Origin: Salinicoccus sp. YB14-2
Lineage (GTDB): Bacteria > Bacillota > Bacilli > Staphylococcales > Salinicoccaceae
Direction: 5' to 3'
DNA length: 64,000 bases
NCBI RefSeq assembly: GCF_001265075.1
Contig: NZ_LFKO01000002.1
Location: forward strand, 1,068,203 to 1,132,202
Shown here: piece after piece, positions 57,769 through 64,000 of the stretch
Position numbering within the stretch: position 1 is the first letter of the stretch
How the letters are laid out: every line of letters begins with the position of its first letter
Position numbers and translations under genes: made by a program
Notes under the pieces: model-generated
The model's database searches: none
Told to the model about the DNA's origin: nothing
Seen by the model: only the letters and a program-made list of their open reading frames with translations

Positions 57769-59202
57769 TTATGACTTTTTCTTTTTCTTATGTTTTCTGC
57801 CGTTCCATGCTGCGAAGAAGATGAATACCGCAAATCCACCGAAGATGATGATGCTTGCGATGATGTAGCCGTTGTTAAAGCCCTGTTCTTCGATGACTGC
57901 GTACAGTTCCGTCTCTTCACGGTCGAGGACCGCGATGTATTCTCCCGGTGATGTGGCTCTGATCATGTCACCAATCAGCATGCCGCTCATCACATGGTTT
58001 TCATCAACATCATCGAGCGCCAGGTTGACGCCGTGTGTTGCGCCGGTGTCATTCACATTTAAAATAAAGTCCACTTCGTTCGTGTGGTAACGGGCAATAT
58101 AGTGTCCGTCGTTGTTGTGCAGTGTTTCAAGTTCGCCGGTCAAGGCGTTTTTATGGTCACTGTACACCTCGTTGATGTGCTCCAAATAGTCCACAACTTC
58201 CTGGTCGGTCCAAAGATCCATCTGTGGATGGATCGTCGGCATCTCTTCACCGTTGAACGCGACTTCCGTGCCGTAAAGCATGCCGACCGGACCGGGATGG
58301 CTGTACATATATGTCATGACCTGCTTGACGCGTGTCCCCGGGAACATGTTCTCTGATACAGCGTGTGAAGTGAAACGCTCGCTGAACCAGTGATCGACGA
58401 GCAGCATATTTTCAGATTCCGGAAGTTCCGGTATTTCACGATCGATGGTTGCAAATGATTCCGCGAGTTCAGTTCTCATTGACTCGCTCGCCATATAATC
58501 AAATCCGCCCGCAACCGCATCTTCCGTTGTCAAAAAGCCATAGGTTTTTATTCCTTCGGGAAAGATCTGCGTTGCGTCCACATCATTTTGTGCGACCATC
58601 ATCGATACGCCGTCGATATTGTATTCATCGACAAAATTTTGAACCATATCCTGATATTCGCTCTGGACGGCCGCATCGGTCAGGTCCAGAATATCGATAT
58701 CTTTCTCCTCCAGGTAACCGCCGTAAATGTCATTGACGTTTACGTCATCAGCGGTATTTTCACCGTCTGTGGATACCGCCGGAAGGTCGACGAATACTTC
58801 AAGGCCCATGTCGTGCGCAGCCTCGACAAGGCTGTTCAGCCCTTCTTCACTGCCGAGACCGGCATCGATTTCATCGTAGCTTTCAACGTCATAACCCAAA
58901 TAGTCATCGTCAGCGAATTGAAAGACCGGTGACAGGTGGATGGCCGTAAAGCCCATTTTCAGTATGTAATCCAAGTTGTCTTCGATCCCTTGAAAATCCC
59001 CGCCGTAGCGCATTTCATGGTTTTCATCCATGGTCACATTCTGATCGCTTGCTTCATCTGCATTCAGGAAGCGGTCCACCACTATGCTGTAGATTCTGTC
59101 GTTGTCTGTATCCGAGAGCGTATTTGCGGATATATATGTATGTGGTGCCAGCACTGTCGTGCCGATTAAAAACATTATCATCATCAATTTTAATATCTTC
59201 AT
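57769..59202 (-). CDS. Membrane-anchored alpha-amylase-like (GH13) protein, catalytic residues lost
   Basis: A 477-aa surface protein. A signal peptide (about 1-26) leads into a GH13-like barrel (RIYSIVVDRFLN, GGDFQGIEDNLDYI, GFTAIHLSPV). A transmembrane helix (about 444-466) and a Lys tail follow, so it is anchored with the barrel outside. Every GH13 catalytic motif is altered: region I VDLPAVS for DxVxNH, region II GVSMMVA for GFRxDxA (nucleophile Asp lost), region III LLVDHW for the acid Glu, region IV SHAVSE for NHD. It may bind polysaccharide or have a structural role. It is preceded by no close partner gene and ends at its own terminator. Confidence 0.85.
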   Translation of the reverse strand: MKILKLMMIMFLIGTTVLAPHTYISANTLSDTDNDRIYSIVVDRFLNADEASDQNVTMDENHEMRYGGDFQGIEDNLDYILKMGFTAIHLSPVFQFADDDYLGYDVESYDEIDAGLGSEEGLNSLVEAAHDMGLEVFVDLPAVSTDGENTADDVNVNDIYGGYLEEKDIDILDLTDAAVQSEYQDMVQNFVDEYNIDGVSMMVAQNDVDATQIFPEGIKTYGFLTTEDAVAGGFDYMASESMRTELAESFATIDREIPELPESENMLLVDHWFSERFTSHAVSENMFPGTRVKQVMTYMYSHPGPVGMLYGTEVAFNGEEMPTIHPQMDLWTDQEVVDYLEHINEVYSDHKNALTGELETLHNNDGHYIARYHTNEVDFILNVNDTGATHGVNLALDDVDENHVMSGMLIGDMIRATSPGEYIAVLDREETELYAVIEEQGFNNGYIIASIIIFGGFAVFIFFAAWNGRKHKKKKKS

Positions 59203-59295
59203 TATCTATGCCTGCCTTTAGTTTCATTCATACCAGTATACTAGATTCATATATTTTCCGGTCGGTTTTTATGAAAAGTTCATAAATTATATACA

Positions 59296-59328
59296 TAAAA
59301 AAACTGCAGACCGTAAATGGTCTGCAGC
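59296..59328 (-). terminator. Terminator after yisL
   Basis: CTGCAGACC and GGTCTGCAG form a 9-bp perfect stem, followed on the minus strand by TTTTTTTATG. Confidence 0.9.
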
Positions 59329-59340
59329 ATGATGCTGTCA

Positions 59341-59727
59341 TTAAAACATGGAGCTTAAAGGACCAAGCGGTAAATAAATACCGAGTGCTACAGTGATGAC
59401 CAACACGATGATGGCTATGATTTTCAAAGTGTTTGCAGAACTTGTTTTCTTTTGAGCTTTAATAAGACTCATTTCCATAAGGGCTACCGTTCCTAAACCG
59501 AACAGCACTTTCAGTCCGTACATCATATGGCCGCCTGAGGCTCCGATGCCTTCCATGTTCTGAATGTAGACGATCAGACCGCTGAATATCAAGAAGATAT
59601 AGTCTGCACGTAAAATCATATGAGACATTTTACCAGCGTTGCCAGGACCGCTCTTCTGATAAAATACCAGTGCGATGACATATAAAATAACAGCAAGTAC
59701 AATCGTAGTTAAGTGTAAATGTATCAT
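59341..59727 (-). CDS. yisL: YisL family membrane protein (DUF1516)
   Basis: A 128-aa protein with four hydrophobic helices and the family pattern HLHLTTIVLAVILY at the N-terminus. Function unknown. I chose the ATG at 59727, with AAAGGAAAG upstream, over one 13 codons earlier. It lies between the FAH gene and the amylase-like gene, as in Staphylococcus next to addA. Confidence 0.9.
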   Translation of the reverse strand: MIHLHLTTIVLAVILYVIALVFYQKSGPGNAGKMSHMILRADYIFLIFSGLIVYIQNMEGIGASGGHMMYGLKVLFGLGTVALMEMSLIKAQKKTSSANTLKIIAIIVLVITVALGIYLPLGPLSSMF

Positions 59728-59803
59728 TATACTTTCCTTTCTCCATTCATTTTTAAAGATTTCCAATCCATTATAACATCGAATTCAACATATTTTCAGC
59801 ACT

Positions 59804-60706
59804 TTATTTTTCAATATGTGTCGTTAATGTGCCGATTCCATTGATTGAAATGCGGATTTCATCACCCGGCTCAAGGTACTGCGGCGGATTCATGCCCGCA
59901 CCGACACCGCTCGGTGTGCCTGTCGCGATGACGTCACCCGGCTCGAGCGTAATATATTTAGAAACTTCAGCAATCATGTCCGCAATTTTAAGGACCATGT
60001 CACTCGTTGAACCGTCCTGTCTGATCTCGTCATTCACTTTTGTGACGATCGACGTCTCCTCAGGATTCGGCAGTTCATCCTTCGTGACGATGAACGGCCC
60101 CATCGGAGAAGAACCTTTCAGGTTTTTCGACAGAAATGCCTGCGCATGTTCCCGCTGCACATCACGCGCCGTAATATCATTGATGATCGTATAGCCGTAA
60201 ATATAGTCAAGCGCCATATTGCTGTCGATTTTCCACGCCTGCTTGCCGATGACGACCGCAAGTTCCCCTTCATAATCGAGTTCATCCGTAATATCCTTAT
60301 GATTTGGAATGACAGCTTCGTCACCTGCGAGGCTTGACGCTTGCTTTGTGAATACATACAGGCTGTCCGCCTTGTTGTTCATCTCTGCCGCGTGCTTTTT
60401 ATAGTTGCGGCCAAGGGCGATGACGTTGTTCGGCGGTGTCACCGGCGCTAAAAATTTAATATCTTTGAAAGATGCTTTATATCGTTCAGGATTTTCCGAT
60501 TCGTTCGCCTTTTCCACCAGTTTTCTGACGATCTCCTGAAAATCCAGTGTGTGATAAGTTGAGATTCCTTCGAGTAAAGTCTTTGGATAATTGTCCCCTT
60601 CTCCAAAATCTAAAAATAACTTTGGTAAAATCCATGCACTTTCTTCCCGTTTTACTTTTACCCCATAATAAGTCTCATTTTCATATTCAAAAGTTAAAAA
60701 TTTCAT
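59804..60706 (-). CDS. Fumarylacetoacetate hydrolase family protein
   Basis: A 300-aa FAH-fold protein resembling YisK, with oxaloacetate decarboxylase or acylpyruvase activities known in the family. Metal ligands are recognisable as E-x-E and D in [14 protein letters not shown] and [17 protein letters not shown] and GTPSGVGAG are also typical. The substrate is not evident. Between the DUF418-like gene and yisL. Confidence 0.92.
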   Translation of the reverse strand: MKFLTFEYENETYYGVKVKREESAWILPKLFLDFGEGDNYPKTLLEGISTYHTLDFQEIVRKLVEKANESENPERYKASFKDIKFLAPVTPPNNVIALGRNYKKHAAEMNNKADSLYVFTKQASSLAGDEAVIPNHKDITDELDYEGELAVVIGKQAWKIDSNMALDYIYGYTIINDITARDVQREHAQAFLSKNLKGSSPMGPFIVTKDELPNPEETSIVTKVNDEIRQDGSTSDMVLKIADMIAEVSKYITLEPGDVIATGTPSGVGAGMNPPQYLEPGDEIRISINGIGTLTTHIEK

Positions 60707-60753
60707 GGAATTCTCTCCTTAAATTTTAGTTATATATATTATAACAAACATAC

Positions 60754-61866
60754 TCACTTAATGTTTTCATTTATGACTGTGACAGCACTCAATTCCTCAA
60801 GCATTTTGACGTTATAATGCCTCAGAGCATTCATAATGACAAGTAAAACTGCATAAATGATTATTACAATAAAGATCATATTGCCGATTGAAACTTCACC
60901 GTACAACGTGAAGCCGATGCCGTATGATGCAGCTGCCATGAGCACGTTCGACAGCACGTAGACCGTCAGACCCTTTTCACCTGCCGCACCGAATATTTTC
61001 GACAGTTTTTCAGGCAGCAGATTATAGATCAGAAATACAAGCATGAAATAGCCTGTCCCGAGCAGCGGGCTGCCGAAACGTTCCGCAAATTCAGCCGCAG
61101 TGTACGATCCGATTGAAATGACTTCAATCATCTTGATCAACAGGCCGCCCGCAATGAGCGCCAATGTAATGGATATCATCAGCACGCCGTTATATTTAAA
61201 CAGTTCGGCCACATTGAACCTGTACAGCACGATGCCGAGCAGCGTCCACGGCAAAATACCCATTATCCACATGAACCAGTCACTCAGCTGGTAAGTGAAA
61301 AACACTTCCAGATTCATTCCGATGATCGCAAAATAATCACTGCTTCTGAAAGTACTCGTCAATCTGTTCACTTCCTGGATGCTCGAGTAGATGATGTCCC
61401 CCGGTGCATTCAGGCCGCTAATGACGACCATCACACCGTTGACGATTACGTGCAGACTGAAGAGCAGTACAAATGCGCCCAGCACCATCCGTCTGTCTGC
61501 TCTCATGAACAACGCTGCGATGATCAGCATCAGAAGGATGCCCGGCAGCGGGTCGAATCCGAAAAGAAAGACCGCAGAGATCATTGATACGATCAGCATC
61601 ACAACGAGTGTCAAAATGATGTTCACAAGCGGATGGTCTTTGAACGTCATCAGCATGTAGCCCGCGGCAACTGCGGCAAAAGATACCGCCGCACCGCCGA
61701 GGAAAATATTTATGATTTGAAAATGCATCCGCTCGGTGCCGTAAAAGTATTCATACGGATTGATGACGTCGAGCGGTATTGTAAACCTCATGCCGTTTGA
61801 CAGGCCGAGGAGGAGAATCGCGATGGCCATTATAAAAAATATGCGTCGTTTATTGTCAGTCTTCAA
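60754..61866 (-). CDS. Polytopic membrane protein, DUF418-like
   Basis: A 370-aa protein with about nine to ten hydrophobic helices and little else. The layout and a C-terminal FGAAGEKGLTVYVLSN segment resemble DUF418/YeiB-type proteins, but the match is weak. Its ATG overlaps the end of addA by 11 nt, so it is translated from the addAB transcript. Not part of the standard addBA neighbourhood as I know it; function unknown. Confidence 0.65.
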   Translation of the reverse strand: MKTDNKRRIFFIMAIAILLLGLSNGMRFTIPLDVINPYEYFYGTERMHFQIINIFLGGAAVSFAAVAAGYMLMTFKDHPLVNIILTLVVMLIVSMISAVFLFGFDPLPGILLMLIIAALFMRADRRMVLGAFVLLFSLHVIVNGVMVVISGLNAPGDIIYSSIQEVNRLTSTFRSSDYFAIIGMNLEVFFTYQLSDWFMWIMGILPWTLLGIVLYRFNVAELFKYNGVLMISITLALIAGGLLIKMIEVISIGSYTAAEFAERFGSPLLGTGYFMLVFLIYNLLPEKLSKIFGAAGEKGLTVYVLSNVLMAAASYGIGFTLYGEVSIGNMIFIVIIIYAVLLVIMNALRHYNVKMLEELSAVTVINENIK

Positions 61867-64000
61867 CTTTTATCGCTCCATAAGAAAAGAAATAGAGATA
61901 TACCGATACTTCCGTGCCCAGTGCCTTTTCGGCCGAGCGGCGGTAAATATCCATCTGTGTCCTGTACCGGTCCGCGAGGTCTTCCTCTGTAGACATCGGC
62001 GGTATCCAGTCGGTTTTGTAGTCAATGATAGTATAATGTCCGTCGATTTCCAATAAACAGTCCATAATCCCCTGGACGATCTGCGATTCATACTCGGAAT
62101 AGCCGATCGCCTGCTGGTTCATGATGAACGGGATTTCAGTATGGATCTGCTTTTGTTTATTGAGAAGGTCCATCATCGTGTCATCACTGATGAAACGGAT
62201 GACGTTTTCATGAATCTTCTTAACGTGAACTGCCGTCAGAAACGTTTCCCTGTCCTCGATATTTTGGATCAGCCTCTGGATATAGTCTTCCCTGTCCGCT
62301 TCTTTTAGATTACTGAAAGTTTTCCAGTCATTCAGCAAGTGCATCATCACTTCATGCATGATCGTCCCGAAGATCGGTGCCGCCACCTGGTCTCTTTTGA
62401 AGTTCGGCGCTTTTAAATTGACTTGTCTCGTGTGACGAATCACTTTCGCATCATCCGGCGGAGCATCATTTTTACGCTTGATTTCAGTCACTGATTCCTT
62501 ATGCACAACGTTCGTCGGTTTCGGGCTGTGGTACTGGTAATTGAACCGTTCATACAAAGATTCCGAACGACCCGCTTCGACTTCTTCCAGCATATCCAGA
62601 GTCAGATGATGTGTCTCCTCCTCTCGGTCCTCTTCGAGTAAAACATTGTCCATCTTAATGAAATCAAAGTTTTCATCATTCAAATATTTCAATATCGGAT
62701 AAAGCAGCTCCTGCACAGTCGTGATGTTCAACCGGTGGTCGGCCGGCACGAGGCCGCGGCCATTATATAAATATTTCTGCTTCTCCTCTTTTTTGAAGAT
62801 GACCGGTATGATCAGCTGTTCCACTGCACGCGTCATCGCCACATAAATGAGCCGCATCTCTTCTGATATCGTCTCTTTTTTAATGTATTCCTGCATCACC
62901 GTCGAATGGATGCTCGGTAACACCGTATTATCAGCCGGTCTGAACTGTTTGAATCCGATGCCGTAATCCGCATGGACGATGACTCTCGACTGGAGATCCC
63001 TGAAGTTCAGATTTCTGTGGATGCCCGCATAGATGACGTATTCGAACTCAAGCCCCTTTGAAGCGTGGATCGTCATGACGCGTAAAATATCATCATCCGG
63101 AGAGACGGTATTCTCCTCACCGAAATCCTGACCATCTTCAATCATCCGGCTGATGGTCGTAATGAACTGATAGAGGGAAATGTGCGACATCTCTTCAAAT
63201 TCCATCGCCTTTTCAATCAGACCGTTCAAGTTCGCCCGTCTGTTCTGACCGCCCGGGAGCCCCGAGAAGTACTCCGGCAGATTGAACTGATAATAAATTT
63301 CATCGATGAGCTCGGGGACACTCAAGTACCTCGCCTGCATACGCAGCGCATCCAGAACATTGAAAAATTCATGGATTTTATTTTTCAGCGCATCTTCCTC
63401 GTTGTATTCACTGCAGGCCGCATAAAAGTAATCCGCATCCGACAGTGAACGGATTTTTGCGATATCCTCTTCACTGAAATCAAACTGCGGCAGACGCATC
63501 GTACCGACAAAATGGTCATCCTGCAACGGGTTGTCGATGATGGACAATATGCTGAGCAGTGTGCGCACTTCAAGCGTATCGAGATACCCTGTACGGTTGT
63601 TGACGTAGACCGGCAGCTCCGCTTCACTCAACATTTTGCGGTAATCCTCGTTGTCCCGTGTGTTGCGCGTCAAGATGACAATATCCTTATAGTCTGCACC
63701 CCCGCGCACCTTTTCCTTGATGACATCTATGATATGTCGGATTTCCGCGTTGCCGTCGATATCGTCGGCATCTTCAAGGACGTGTACTTCCTGGCTGATT
63801 TCCGGTGCATCCAAATAGTTCCCCTGAATGAGCTTTTGTGCGTCATCGTATTCGATTTCCCCGACCGCAGTATCCATGATCCGCTCGAATACACTGTTCG
63901 TGAGATCGAGCACTTCACCTTTTGAGCGGAAGTTATGATTCAGGTGGATGACTTTGCCGCTGCCCGGTGTGGCAAACCGGTTGGATTTCTCTATGAAAAG
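61856..64000 (-). CDS. addA: ATP-dependent helicase/nuclease subunit A, 3' part
   Basis: The last 714 codons of AddA; the start lies beyond the right window edge. AddAB (RexAB) resects double-strand breaks for RecA. UvrD-type motifs are visible: LNHNFRS, VMTIHASKGLEFEYV and IYVAMTRAVEQL. The C-terminal RecB-like nuclease has IMDCLLEIDGHYTIIDYKTDW with catalytic D and D-x-K. Its stop overlaps the next gene. Confidence 0.96.
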   Translation of the reverse strand, partial: LFIEKSNRFATPGSGKVIHLNHNFRSKGEVLDLTNSVFERIMDTAVGEIEYDDAQKLIQGNYLDAPEISQEVHVLEDADDIDGNAEIRHIIDVIKEKVRGGADYKDIVILTRNTRDNEDYRKMLSEAELPVYVNNRTGYLDTLEVRTLLSILSIIDNPLQDDHFVGTMRLPQFDFSEEDIAKIRSLSDADYFYAACSEYNEEDALKNKIHEFFNVLDALRMQARYLSVPELIDEIYYQFNLPEYFSGLPGGQNRRANLNGLIEKAMEFEEMSHISLYQFITTISRMIEDGQDFGEENTVSPDDDILRVMTIHASKGLEFEYVIYAGIHRNLNFRDLQSRVIVHADYGIGFKQFRPADNTVLPSIHSTVMQEYIKKETISEEMRLIYVAMTRAVEQLIIPVIFKKEEKQKYLYNGRGLVPADHRLNITTVQELLYPILKYLNDENFDFIKMDNVLLEEDREEETHHLTLDMLEEVEAGRSESLYERFNYQYHSPKPTNVVHKESVTEIKRKNDAPPDDAKVIRHTRQVNLKAPNFKRDQVAAPIFGTIMHEVMMHLLNDWKTFSNLKEADREDYIQRLIQNIEDRETFLTAVHVKKIHENVIRFISDDTMMDLLNKQKQIHTEIPFIMNQQAIGYSEYESQIVQGIMDCLLEIDGHYTIIDYKTDWIPPMSTEEDLADRYRTQMDIYRRSAEKALGTEVSVYLYFFSYGAIKVED

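Overview
The window looks like chromosome of a moderately GC-rich relative of Staphylococcus (Staphylococcaceae of the Salinicoccus/Jeotgalicoccus kind). The evidence is gene order: addA, a FAH-family gene, yisL, cdr, sufT, clpB, oppDFBCA, fabHF, trpS, spx, mecA, coiA, pepF, yjbH-yjbI-yjbK, relQ-nadK-mgtE, fabI, ltaA, murE, prfC, terC, htrA and a Ktr/Trk potassium channel follow the core staphylococcal arrangement. The lysine-type MurE motif, GlpP antitermination, FapR boxes, a CtsR box and cre sites also fit. No rRNA or tRNA gene, prophage or CRISPR array was seen.

Layout. 1-5.7 kb: a metallophosphatase-like pseudoenzyme, a TrkH/KtrB channel, a long HtrA protease, and TerC behind a yybP-ykoY-type manganese leader. 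6.2-18.5 kb: prfC, murE, ltaA, gtaB, tatC, a lone endolysin-like M23 peptidase, an AI-2E-type transporter, yjcHG and FapR-controlled fabI. 18.6-24.4 kb: mgtE-nadK-relQ and the divergent yjbK-yjbI-yjbH operon, then a Crp/Fnr regulator. 25.1-28.7 kb: a five-gene B-family heme-copper reductase operon (subunits IIa, II, I, SCO, a membrane protein) that staphylococci usually lack at this spot. 29-37 kb: pepF, coiA, mecA, spx, trpS, fabF, fabH. 37-44 kb: oppDFBCA with cre sites. 44-49 kb: yjzD and glpP-glpF-glpK-glpD. 49.7-64 kb: clpB (CtsR box), uppP, pcp, sufT, HAD-DegV-cdr, a membrane-anchored degenerate amylase, yisL, a FAH enzyme, a DUF418-like protein and the 3' part of addA.

Two things stand out. 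First, subunit I of the heme-copper enzyme keeps all metal-ligand histidines but has Asn where B-family oxygen reductases carry the cross-linked active-site Tyr. Its promoter has a perfect TGTGA-N6-TCACA operator centred at -41.5, and a Crp/Fnr gene lies nearby, so the operon may encode a nitric oxide reductase-like enzyme rather than an oxidase. Second, seven intergenic tandem arrays, mostly between convergent genes, are built from hairpin units of the same 41-bp period. Two sequence families share the same flanks in the same register and differ only in the central hairpin. One array is fused to the left end of a decayed IS256-family element.

Other accessory features are two catalytically degenerate enzymes (168-1061 and 57769-59202), a tatC without an adjacent tatA, an ltaA without its usual ugtP partner, and a coiA ribosome binding site inside the upstream terminator stem.
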